Assembly: GCA_947498025.1 (NCBI GenBank)
Contig: CANMJR010000009.1
Span: forward strand, 22,539 to 86,538
Direction of reading: 5' to 3'
Length of the DNA: 64,000 nucleotides
From: Helicobacteraceae bacterium
GTDB taxonomy: Bacteria; Campylobacterota; Campylobacteria; Campylobacterales; Sulfurimonadaceae
Shown: piece after piece, positions 24,657 through 33,476 of the stretch
How positions within the stretch are numbered: position 1 is the first letter of the stretch
How the letters are laid out: every line of letters starts with the position of its first letter
Notes under the pieces: model-generated
Databases searched by the model: none
Seen by the model: the letters and a program-made list of their open reading frames with translations, nothing else
Told to the model about the DNA's origin: nothing
Position numbers and translations under genes: made by a program

Positions 24657-26551
24657 GTTTTTTACATCCGGAATTTTTGTATTACATGTTGCCTCCGCTT
24701 TTTATATTGTTTGGACTTTTACTTACCCAAAAAGAGGCACAGCTCCACTTTTTTAGTGATGAGGTGCTCAGCAGACTCCGTGTGAGTGCAAACATTTTAA
24801 CGCTTAAAGCTAGAAACGCACTCTTTTTTTTAATGGGTTTTTTCATGATAGTTGCCCTTGCGCATCCCGTTATAAATGAGGGTGAAGTGGAGGTCAAAGC
24901 AAAAAGTGCAGACATCATGATAGCTTTGGATATTTCAGACTCAATGCTCGCAGAAGATGTTTATCCCAACCGTCTGAAACTAGCAAAGCAGAAGGCGATG
25001 GAGCTGCTGAAAATTGCTCCCAACGAGAGAATCGGAGTGATAGCATTTGCGAAAAACTCCTACCTTGTTTCGCCTCTTAGTTTTGACCATAGTGCGGTTG
25101 GATTTTTGCTCCGTCAGTTGGATACTAACTCCATCACAGAGAAGGGAACAGACTTTTTATCCATGCTTGAAGTTGTAAATAGTTCTGTAAATAAAGAGGG
25201 TAAAAAATATCTTCTGATTCTCAGTGACGGCGGAGATGAGAGCGATTTTTCTAAAGAGATTGCCTATGCAAAAGAGAAAAATATTGTTATTTTTGTTCTG
25301 GGAATAGGGACAAATACAGGCGCACCGATAAAACTGGAAGATGGAACTTTTATAAAACATAAGGGTGAAATCATAGTCTCAAAACTCAATGAAAATATCT
25401 CCTCTCTTGCAACAAAGAGCGGCGGAGTTTATGTGCAGAGTGTAAAATCAGATGACGATATAAAAACTATGTTGCGAGAGATAGAGAGTCTGAGTGAGAA
25501 AAAAGAGCTAAAAAGTGAAAAAGTTCAAAGATTTATACCTCTTTTTTACTATCCGCTTGGGATGGCTTTGTTTTTATTTTTAATAGCTACAAGTTCCATG
25601 AGTAAACGACAAACCGTAAGTGTGCCATCCGCTTTTATACTTTTTGCACTTCTGTTTACAACTCCCCATGCCGAGGCAGGTCTGCTTGATTTTATGGAAC
25701 TTCGAGATGCTAAAAAAGCGTATGAGAACAAAGAGTATGAGAAGGCTTCAAAACTTTATGAAAAACATGCAGAGAGCTCTATGAACGGTGAGAGTTACTT
25801 TAATGCAGGAAATGCCCTCTACAAGCAAGAGAAATATGATGAAGCAATAAAATCATATGAAAAAGCTGCATTGCCTGATGAAAAGCAAAGAGCGAAGAAT
25901 CTCTCAAATATCGGAAACAGTTATGTAAAACAGGCAAAAGAGGAGAGTTTACAAAAGGCACTGAAATCTTACGAAGCGTCTTTGAAACTACATGAAGATA
26001 ATGAGACAAGAGAAAATTTAGAAGCGGTGCAAAAAGCTATAGAGAAACAGAAGCAAGACAAAGAAGAGAAAAAAGAGGATAAGTCAGAAGAAAAAAAAGA
26101 GGGTAAAAACCAAAAAGAGGGTGATAATAAAGATTCTAAGAAGCAAGAAGATAAAGATTCAAGAGAGAAGAATTCAGAGAAAAAAAACAGCTCAGACAAG
26201 AAAGAGGAGAAGTCAGATAAAGAGCAGGATAGCTCAAAAAATGATAAGTCGGAAGATAATGAAAAAAAATCTGATGATATGAAACCTCAAAAAGAGGATG
26301 AGAAAAATAGGAAAGAAGATAGTAATCAGACAAAAGAGGAACAGCAAAAACAGAGTCAAGATAAGAATCAAAAAAAAGAGGATAATAACTCTTCGAGCGA
26401 GGCACAATCCTCTCAAAATAACGAGAATAAAATGAGCGATGCAGAGGAACAAAAGTGGCTCGAACAGCTCAATTTACAACAAAATACCTACATGTATAAG
26501 TTAAATAACGAAAAATCGAAGATGGAGAATTCTAATGAAAAACCTTGGTAA
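24653..26551 (+). CDS. batB: BatB/BatC-like fusion with long charged tail (Bat set 2)
   Basis: Membrane segments lie at about 6-22 and 55-75. A VWA domain follows (MIDAS LDISDSM, LSDGGDE), then another membrane segment near 300-345 and TPR repeats (about 350-460: YENKEYEKASKLYEKHAES, YFNAGNALYKQEKYDEAIKS). A stretch of about 135 residues is almost only Lys, Glu, Asp, Ser, Asn and Gln (about 465-600). The C-terminus contains WLEQLNLQQNTYMYKL and ends EKPW. The tail is far longer than in set 1. Its last 17 bases overlap the BatD start. Confidence 0.88.
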   Translation: MSFLHPEFLYYMLPPLFILFGLLLTQKEAQLHFFSDEVLSRLRVSANILTLKARNALFFLMGFFMIVALAHPVINEGEVEVKAKSADIMIALDISDSMLAEDVYPNRLKLAKQKAMELLKIAPNERIGVIAFAKNSYLVSPLSFDHSAVGFLLRQLDTNSITEKGTDFLSMLEVVNSSVNKEGKKYLLILSDGGDESDFSKEIAYAKEKNIVIFVLGIGTNTGAPIKLEDGTFIKHKGEIIVSKLNENISSLATKSGGVYVQSVKSDDDIKTMLREIESLSEKKELKSEKVQRFIPLFYYPLGMALFLFLIATSSMSKRQTVSVPSAFILFALLFTTPHAEAGLLDFMELRDAKKAYENKEYEKASKLYEKHAESSMNGESYFNAGNALYKQEKYDEAIKSYEKAALPDEKQRAKNLSNIGNSYVKQAKEESLQKALKSYEASLKLHEDNETRENLEAVQKAIEKQKQDKEEKKEDKSEEKKEGKNQKEGDNKDSKKQEDKDSREKNSEKKNSSDKKEEKSDKEQDSSKNDKSEDNEKKSDDMKPQKEDEKNRKEDSNQTKEEQQKQSQDKNQKKEDNNSSSEAQSSQNNENKMSDAEEQKWLEQLNLQQNTYMYKLNNEKSKMENSNEKPW

Positions 26552-27953
26552 AACAGCTCTGCTTCTGCTCTTTGCTGCGCATGCGCTTTTTGGCGGAGTT
26601 ACTGCAACAGTTGATTCTAAAAGTGTGGAACTAGGAGATGCAGTTACGCTGAACCTTGATATAACCGGCGATAATGCAACGCGTCCCAATATAAATTCGT
26701 TGTGTGGAAGCAACATTATCTCTACAAACACTTCGACGAGCATACAGGGTGTCAATGGAGTTTACAAAAAAAGCATTATTTTGAGTTATAAATTTTTGCC
26801 ACAAAAAAGCTGTGAGATTGAAGCTATAAATATTGAAATAGATGACAAAACAGAGACAACAGAGCCTATCAAAATTGAAGTAAAACCGGTTGATAAAGCT
26901 AAAGATTCAGATTTTGCTCTGAGCTTAGAGAGTAATAAAAAAGAGATGTTTGTGGGAGAGCCTTTTGATTTAACACTGCTCTTTAAACAAAAACGAAATA
27001 CAGAAGCGGTTGATAGTAAATTTTCGCCACCGGACTTACAAGGCTTTTGGGTAAAGAGTGAGTCAAAGCCCATAAGAGTGGAGGAAGGAGAGTACATTAT
27101 TACAAAAGTAATCTATACCATGGCACCTCAAAGAGAGGGGAATTTGAAAATATCCGGTGCTCAAATGAGCGTTGCCTCAAGGTCTAATTCACGCGATAAT
27201 TGGGGCTCATGGATACCTGCGATTAAGTGGAAAAGCTACTTTTCAAATGAAGTGGAATTGGATGTAAAACCTCTTCCCTCTGGAGTGAATTTAGTGGGAA
27301 ATTTCAGCATATCTGCAACTGTTGACAAAGAAGAGATAAACGCTAATGAAGCCGTAAATGTAACTGTTGAAGTGCAGGGTGATGGGAACTTAGAGGATAT
27401 AAAAACATTTAAGCCTTCCATAGAAAAAGTGAGTGTTTTTGATGAAAAGATAGCAATAGAGAACTCAAAATTATCTCAAAAAATGGCTTTTGTATCGGAT
27501 GAAGATTTTACGATTCCGCCCTTTGAGCTGAAATATTTTGACACTGCTACAAAAGAGATTCAGAGCATCTCAACCAAAGAGATACATGTCAGAGTTAAAA
27601 ATGCAAAACCTAAAGAGGAGCTCTTGATTAAGCGAGATGAGAGTGCAAAAGCTGTTCAAGCGGAGAGTTTTGCAAATGGAATAAGTACATATTGGATTGT
27701 TTTAGGATTTATTTTTGGTATGGCATGCGGAGTTTTATTAGCCCTCTTTAAACCATGGAAATTCATAGGCAAAAATAGAAGCAGCTCTCTAAAAGAGCCA
27801 AGACATCTGCTGGTGAAATTGATGCCTCATAAGCATGATGCAGAGGTTCAAAATTTGATAGAGATATTAGAAAAAAATATCTACTCAAATGCAAACATAA
27901 AAATAGATAAAAAGGGTTTGAAAGAGATATTGAAGAGATATGAAATAGTTTAA
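26535..27953 (+). CDS. batD: BatD-like exported membrane protein (Bat set 2)
   Basis: The 472-residue protein has a signal peptide (NLGKTALLLLFAAHALFGGV), then at least three beta-rich repeats (VDSKSVELGDAVTLNLDI; ESNKKEMFVGEPFDLTLLF; SATVDKEEINANEAVNVTV), one membrane segment at about 378-398 and a cytoplasmic tail. BatD is the periplasmic-facing member of Bat complexes. GGAG lies upstream of the ATG inside the batB end. The set 1 BatD resembles the last two repeats. A hairpin follows 2 bases after the stop. Confidence 0.88.
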   Translation: MKNLGKTALLLLFAAHALFGGVTATVDSKSVELGDAVTLNLDITGDNATRPNINSLCGSNIISTNTSTSIQGVNGVYKKSIILSYKFLPQKSCEIEAINIEIDDKTETTEPIKIEVKPVDKAKDSDFALSLESNKKEMFVGEPFDLTLLFKQKRNTEAVDSKFSPPDLQGFWVKSESKPIRVEEGEYIITKVIYTMAPQREGNLKISGAQMSVASRSNSRDNWGSWIPAIKWKSYFSNEVELDVKPLPSGVNLVGNFSISATVDKEEINANEAVNVTVEVQGDGNLEDIKTFKPSIEKVSVFDEKIAIENSKLSQKMAFVSDEDFTIPPFELKYFDTATKEIQSISTKEIHVRVKNAKPKEELLIKRDESAKAVQAESFANGISTYWIVLGFIFGMACGVLLALFKPWKFIGKNRSSSLKEPRHLLVKLMPHKHDAEVQNLIEILEKNIYSNANIKIDKKGLKEILKRYEIV

Positions 27954-27955
27954 TA

Positions 27956-27983
27956 GAGTTCTTACAAAACTGCGAGAACTCTA
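27956..27983. terminator. shared hairpin between convergent batD2 and tyrA
   Basis: AGAGTTCT pairs with AGAACTCT around a 12-base centre, with extra weak pairs inside. It lies in the 27-base space between the converging genes and overlaps the tyrA stop. It could serve both strands. Confidence 0.6.
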
Positions 27984-28814
27984 ATCCTCTAAAATATCAT
28001 GTAGCTTATTTCCGTTTTCCAGCTCTTTGCGAACTTTGTCCCACTCGTCGTCTATGATACTCTGCTTTAGGTTTGTAAGCTCTTTTTCAAAGAGCTCAAT
28101 CGCTTCTATTATGTTGGATTTATTTTGTCTAAAAATATCTTCCCACATGTTTGGAGAACTTTTCGCAAGGCGGCTCATTGAGCGAAAACCTCCGGCAGCA
28201 AGCAGCAAAATGTTCTCTTTTTTCTCCTGCTTCATAACGGTATTTGCAAGTGAATAGGAGATGGCGTGGGGCATGTGTGAGATAAATGCTGCATGGCGGT
28301 CATGCTGTTTTGCCGACATAAAATATTTTTTCATCTCAAGTGAACTGAAAATAGTTTTTGCAACCTCTCTTTGAATTGCACCGCTGTTTTCCAGGTCGCA
28401 CAAAACTACAACTTTATCAGTGTAGAGATTCTCAATCGCGGCATAGGGACCAAAATTTTCTGTTCCCGTCATCGGGTGGGCAGCTACGAAATTTTTTCGT
28501 ATTGACTGCGGAACAGACTCTATGATAATCTCTTTAGTGCTTCCTAAATCTATAATTGTGGTACTCTCTTTCACATCAGTTAAATTTTTTAGAGTTGCAA
28601 TTATTCCATTTACAGGAATCGCAAGAAAAATAACATCACACTCTTTTACTTCTTCAAATGGAACAACTCTATCAACTAAACCGAGTTTTAAAGCATCTCT
28701 TTGGTGCTGTTCATTATGGTCGCTTCCAACGATGCTCTTAATAAAAGTTAATTTTTTTAGACTAAGCGCTAGTGAGCCACCCATAAGTCCAAGTCCTACA
28801 ATTGCTATATTCAT
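27981..28814 (-). CDS. tyrA: prephenate dehydrogenase
   Basis: TyrA oxidises prephenate to 4-hydroxyphenylpyruvate for tyrosine, using NAD+. The Rossmann loop GLGLMGGSLA lies at residues 7-16, the substrate part contains AAHPMTGTENFGP, and the C-terminal helical domain has SHMPHAISYSLA. The 277 residues are the plain monofunctional form with no chorismate mutase or ACT domain. The gene stands alone on the minus strand with Bat set 2 converging on it. Confidence 0.94.
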   Translation of the reverse strand: MNIAIVGLGLMGGSLALSLKKLTFIKSIVGSDHNEQHQRDALKLGLVDRVVPFEEVKECDVIFLAIPVNGIIATLKNLTDVKESTTIIDLGSTKEIIIESVPQSIRKNFVAAHPMTGTENFGPYAAIENLYTDKVVVLCDLENSGAIQREVAKTIFSSLEMKKYFMSAKQHDRHAAFISHMPHAISYSLANTVMKQEKKENILLLAAGGFRSMSRLAKSSPNMWEDIFRQNKSNIIEAIELFEKELTNLKQSIIDDEWDKVRKELENGNKLHDILED

Positions 28815-29123
28815 ATTCTATCTCTCTATTTATTTAGTGAATTTGTATTATTAATAAATACTCAAGGTCAGTATTCTAGCATCTTATGCTGTCAACCCAC
28901 TGAAAATACCATAGAGTGTTTTCATAAAATAGGCAAGATGTAATAAAAAATCTAACTCTCTTTTGCAGGATTTGATTTGCTTTGAGATGATTTTTTTTAA
29001 ATTTTATAGATGTTTCCAATGTATTACAAAAAGATGATATGCTGTTATAAAATAATTTTGATTGATTTATATATCTATGGAAATTTCACTTATTCAAAGA
29101 TGTATAAAAGAAAAGGGTGAGAG
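28815..29123. other. 309-base divergent intergenic region
   Basis: The region between tyrA (minus) and the GGDEF gene (plus) holds no open frame of note and no strong hairpin. A possible -10 for the GGDEF gene is TATAAA at 29046-29051. A good ribosome site (AAAAGGGTGAG) precedes the start at 29124. Otherwise I see only AT-rich DNA. Confidence 0.5.
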
Positions 29124-31052
29124 ATGAAAAGATATACACAAAGTAAAGAATCGTATCAAAAGCTCTTAAAAGCTCCCTATCAGCTTATTGGAGTCATGAC
29201 TTTTATAGTTGTTCTTATTACTACTATTTCTATTTATCGTCTCTATAATATCGGATTTGAACAGCAAAAGAAGCGTCTCACAGAAGCGGTGCAGAGTCAG
29301 GCGGTTATGATTAATAGTATAGTAGAACATGCAATACATGACCATATAAATTCAAAGATTGACATAGAAGAAGAAGTTTTAGAAGGTCTCATGAATGCTC
29401 ACAAGCAATTTGTAGGATTTGGTGAGACGGGTGAATATACACTTGCCAAATTAAATGAAGGCAAAATTCATTTTTTACTGCGTCATCGTCACACAGAAGT
29501 TGATACTATGGAAGATGTCTCTGTAGAACATTCACAATTGGCAGAACCGATGCGAAGAGCGCTTAATGGTGAAATAGGAGCTTTCATTGGCACAGACTAT
29601 CGCGGTGCAACAGTTCTTGCGGCATATACACCTATAAAGAGGCTAGGTTGGGGAATCGTTGCTAAAATTGATATCTCAGAGATTAGAGCTCCATACATAG
29701 AAGAAACACTCTATGGCATAGTTGGTGCAGTTTTCATTATATTGTTCGGCTCTATGGTGATTGTTCGTTTTATTCATCCGCTTATACAAGAGATTGACAA
29801 TGCAAGAGAATACAATCGGATGCTTTTTAATGAATCTCCCATAGGACTTGCCTTTACAGATTTTGAAGGTCATATGGTCGATGTAAACTCGGCACTTTTA
29901 AAGTTGACCGGCTACACAGAAGATGAGTTTTTGAATTTAAGTTACTGGGATATTACTCCACAAAAATATGAACACCAAGAAGAGGAACAGTTACACAAAC
30001 TTCTGCTTGAAAAATGTTACGGTCCTTATGAAAAAGAGTATATTCATAAAGATGGACATTTAATAAATGTAAGGCTCTCAGGATGTTTGATTGAGCAAGG
30101 CGGAAGAATTTATATCTCGTCAAGCATTGAAGATATTACTGAATATGTACACAATATTAGAGCTTTAAAAGAAGCAGCTCTTGTGTTTGAAAACACACAT
30201 GAAGGAATCTTGATAACAGATGAGAATGTTAAAGTCGTTAGGATTAACTCTCCTTTTACGAAGATTACAGGATATACATTTGATGAAGTTGTTGGACTCA
30301 ATCCTAACTTTTTACAATCCGGTGCACATGATGAAGCGTTTTACAAAAATATATGGGATATCATCCAAAAAAATGGTTCATGGTACGGAGAGTTAAACGA
30401 CAGAAGAAAAAATGGAGAATATTTTGCTACTATGCAAAGTATTACAGCAATAAAAGATGAAAATAATAAAATCAGCGGTTATGTGTCTGTATTTTCCGAT
30501 ATTAGTGAGCGTAAAACGTATGAATTTAAATTACTGCATCTTGCAAGTCATGATGCACTTACATCTTTGCCAAATAGAACACATTTTCATGATAATCTGA
30601 GAAATGCTATTCAGAATGCAAAACGAAATAAATATAAAATTGCTGTACTCTTTTTGGATCTCAATGATTTTAAAAAGGTCAATGATACGTTAGGTCATGA
30701 AGTCGGTGATGCACTTTTAAAAGAAGTGTCGAGTCGTTTAAAAGAGTCTTTGAGAGGAGCAGATACCGTTGCAAGACTCGGAGGAGATGAATTTGCAATT
30801 GTGCTACATGAAATAAAAAGCGTTGATAATGCAGTTGAAGTAGCTCAAAAAATCATTCAAAAAGTAAGTGAACCTTTTAAAGTAGGAGAAACAATTTTAA
30901 TACCTTCAATAAGTATAGGGATTAGCATCTATCCCGAGCATAGCGATGATGGAGATAAACTTTTAAAATTTGCCGATAAAGCAATGTATGTAGCAAAACA
31001 GAGAAAAAATGGAACATGCGAACTTTTTGATTTGAATAAAAATTATGAGTGA
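29124..31052 (+). CDS. membrane diguanylate cyclase with PAS domains
   Basis: The 642-residue protein has membrane segments at about 18-38 and 196-217 enclosing a periplasmic sensor of about 155 residues (Cache-like: YTLAKLNEGKIHFLLRHRH, VLAAYTPIKRLGWGIVAKI). Two PAS domains follow (about 232-350 and 352-470). The GGDEF domain has its active loop GGDEF at residues 553-557 and an inhibitory RxxD site (RGAD) five residues before it. It should make cyclic di-GMP and be product-inhibited. No EAL domain is present. The signal sensed is unknown. Confidence 0.93.
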   Translation: MKRYTQSKESYQKLLKAPYQLIGVMTFIVVLITTISIYRLYNIGFEQQKKRLTEAVQSQAVMINSIVEHAIHDHINSKIDIEEEVLEGLMNAHKQFVGFGETGEYTLAKLNEGKIHFLLRHRHTEVDTMEDVSVEHSQLAEPMRRALNGEIGAFIGTDYRGATVLAAYTPIKRLGWGIVAKIDISEIRAPYIEETLYGIVGAVFIILFGSMVIVRFIHPLIQEIDNAREYNRMLFNESPIGLAFTDFEGHMVDVNSALLKLTGYTEDEFLNLSYWDITPQKYEHQEEEQLHKLLLEKCYGPYEKEYIHKDGHLINVRLSGCLIEQGGRIYISSSIEDITEYVHNIRALKEAALVFENTHEGILITDENVKVVRINSPFTKITGYTFDEVVGLNPNFLQSGAHDEAFYKNIWDIIQKNGSWYGELNDRRKNGEYFATMQSITAIKDENNKISGYVSVFSDISERKTYEFKLLHLASHDALTSLPNRTHFHDNLRNAIQNAKRNKYKIAVLFLDLNDFKKVNDTLGHEVGDALLKEVSSRLKESLRGADTVARLGGDEFAIVLHEIKSVDNAVEVAQKIIQKVSEPFKVGETILIPSISIGISIYPEHSDDGDKLLKFADKAMYVAKQRKNGTCELFDLNKNYE

Positions 31053-31241
31053 TTTTTTTGCATCGTTTTTTCATCGTTTTTTTTCAATGAGATTTCAAGG
31101 ATGCATAGCAAACATTGCTTATATGGATGCTACTTTCTGTTATTATCTGAAATAGAAATCCAGAAATTCCCGCATCGTCTTACTTAATTTTAACCTCTTA
31201 AAAGGTAGAATCACCTCTTATTTTACAACAAATGGATTTTA

Positions 31242-33476
31242 ATGAAAATTTTTCTGGCTTCAATTTTAACACTACTGAGTATCAACGCTTTTGCTTTTAC
31301 CGTAAAGTCTATCAAATATGAGGGGATGATTCACATGTCAGAGCCTGTTGCACTGAGAATGCTCGATTTTGAGGTGGGACAAGATGTGGATGAAAAAACG
31401 ATTGATGAAGCTATTAAAAAGTACTTTAAACAGGGTTACTTTACCGATATTTGGGTTGAAAATGAAAATGGGGATGTGACATTCAAGTTTAAAGAAAAGC
31501 CTGTTATTTCACTGATTGAACTTAAGGGTTGGAAAGAGAGCGATGAGGAGATTAAAAAGTCGGTTATCCAGATTAAAAAAGGCTCTTTATACAATCAGCA
31601 AAAATTAGAAGCTGCAAAAAAAAGAATTATAGAAGCAATAAATAAAGATGGCAAGATAGATAGTGTTGTTGAAGTAGAAGAAGAGCACCTTGATAACGGG
31701 AGTATCAAAGTTACTTTCATTGTGAATGAGGGTGAGAAAATTGTTATTCAAAAGTTAGAATATAGCGGTGTAGTAGGACTTGACAGCAGTGAATTTGATA
31801 GTGTTATCGCAAACAAAGAGCATGAATTTATGGGTTGGTTATGGGGAAGAAATGATGGTAAGATGAGTCTTGCAGATTTAGAGTATGACCCCCTTAGAAT
31901 TCGTGACTATTATATGCAGTTTGGTTATTTGGATTCAAAAATAAGTACTCCATTTGCCAGAGCAAATTTTGACCACTATAAAGCCGACATGAGTTATCAA
32001 GTGGAAGAGGGTGCAGTATATACAATAAATAGTGTCTCAGTTAGTCAAACTAAAAGTGTTATAGAAGAAGAGAAGATAAAAGAGGTTATCAGTTTGGAAA
32101 AAGGAAAAGTATTTAATATTAAGACTTTTCGTGAAGATGCAGATAAAATCAAAACCCTTATAGCAGATTTAAGCTACGCCTATGTTCAGGTAATGTCTGA
32201 TTTAAAAAAGAACAAAGATAATACTGTTGATGTGGTTTTTAAAATTGTTCCTGGTGATAAGGTGAAAATCAGAGACGTAATTGTCTCCGGAAACACAAGA
32301 ACGCTTGATAGAATTGTGAGACGAGAGCTCTACCTTGGACCAGGGGACATGTACTCTTTAACAGATTTGAAAGATTCAAGAAATTCACTTGGGCGACTTG
32401 GCTACTTTGACAGTAATACTATTGAAGAGAAAAGAGTTGACAATCAAACTATGGATTTGATAGTAAAAGTAAAAGAGGCACCGACAGGAAATATACAAGT
32501 CGGTGGAGGATATGGAAGCTACGGCGGTCTTTTAGTTAGCCTTGGTGTGAATGATTCAAATGTATGGGGTTCAGGGATAAATGTCGGCGTTCGGGCAGAA
32601 AAATCGGAGCTGACTCAAAACGCCTCTTTTAATATCTCAAACCCACGATTGAACGATAGCGATTTTAGCGGTAATTTTGCTGTTACTAAATCAATGTATG
32701 AATATATTGCCTATAGCGTAGATACTGATGGACTTTTAGCAGGTATAGGACATAAATTTTCAAGACATGTTACAGGCTATCTTGGATATGGTTACTCACA
32801 AAACAGATATTATAATATCAGTGAAACTAATGTTCTCTACACTCCTGCATACATAACAAGATATTTTGAAAGTTATTCAAAAGGTTCAGTTACTACAAGT
32901 CTTAGTTTTGATAATACGGATGACTACTATCTTCCTCGCGAAGGTTTTACACTAAGTCAAAGTTTTGAAAGAGCCGGTGTCGGGGGAGATGCAGATTTTC
33001 TTAAAAGCAGAACGACATTCGGAAAGTATAACGGCTTAGAAAGCTATATTGGATTTGATGCTATATTGAGATATAAAGCTAGATACAATGCAGTTTTAAA
33101 TCCAATAAATTTGCCTATCAATGAGAAGGTGTTTATGGGTGGACTAGGGAGCGTGAGAGGGTATCAATCATACTCTATTTCCCCAGTGGATACTACAAAT
33201 AGTTCATTAAGAACAGGTGGCAAACAAACTTTTTCAAACAATCTAGAACTTAGCTTACCGCTTGTTCCTAAGGCTAAAATGCGTATGGTAGCCTTTGCTG
33301 ATTGGGGATTTATAGGTGAAGATTCGTTAGAAGAGTATTCTCGTGGCGGTTACGGTATGGGTCTTGAGTGGTTTTCACCTGTGGGACCTATTCAGTTAAT
33401 GTTTGCAAATCCACTTAATGAGCATGTTGGTGACAGAACTGCTCAGTTTGAATTCACTATGGGACAGAGATTTTAA
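31242..33476 (+). CDS. bamA: outer-membrane protein assembly factor BamA
   Basis: BamA inserts beta-barrel proteins into the outer membrane. The 744 residues start with a signal peptide ending INAFA. Five POTRA domains follow to about residue 415, then a 16-strand barrel with the loop-6 motif VRGYQSYS and the C-terminal signature ending GQRF with terminal Phe. The family length is normal. It is the lone plus-strand gene here, and its stop shares the bases TTAA with the stop of ppx on the other strand. Confidence 0.96.
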   Translation: MKIFLASILTLLSINAFAFTVKSIKYEGMIHMSEPVALRMLDFEVGQDVDEKTIDEAIKKYFKQGYFTDIWVENENGDVTFKFKEKPVISLIELKGWKESDEEIKKSVIQIKKGSLYNQQKLEAAKKRIIEAINKDGKIDSVVEVEEEHLDNGSIKVTFIVNEGEKIVIQKLEYSGVVGLDSSEFDSVIANKEHEFMGWLWGRNDGKMSLADLEYDPLRIRDYYMQFGYLDSKISTPFARANFDHYKADMSYQVEEGAVYTINSVSVSQTKSVIEEEKIKEVISLEKGKVFNIKTFREDADKIKTLIADLSYAYVQVMSDLKKNKDNTVDVVFKIVPGDKVKIRDVIVSGNTRTLDRIVRRELYLGPGDMYSLTDLKDSRNSLGRLGYFDSNTIEEKRVDNQTMDLIVKVKEAPTGNIQVGGGYGSYGGLLVSLGVNDSNVWGSGINVGVRAEKSELTQNASFNISNPRLNDSDFSGNFAVTKSMYEYIAYSVDTDGLLAGIGHKFSRHVTGYLGYGYSQNRYYNISETNVLYTPAYITRYFESYSKGSVTTSLSFDNTDDYYLPREGFTLSQSFERAGVGGDADFLKSRTTFGKYNGLESYIGFDAILRYKARYNAVLNPINLPINEKVFMGGLGSVRGYQSYSISPVDTTNSSLRTGGKQTFSNNLELSLPLVPKAKMRMVAFADWGFIGEDSLEEYSRGGYGMGLEWFSPVGPIQLMFANPLNEHVGDRTAQFEFTMGQRF

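Noticed and set aside
26136..26405. Minus-strand open frames opposite the charged tail of batB/C
   Set aside because: The purine-rich coding strand leaves few stop codons on the other strand; the predicted peptides are Ser/Leu/Phe-rich noise.
26040..26450. Possible CRISPR array or tandem repeat
   Set aside because: The Lys/Glu/Ser-rich tail repeats irregularly in codons, with no fixed repeat and spacer lengths.
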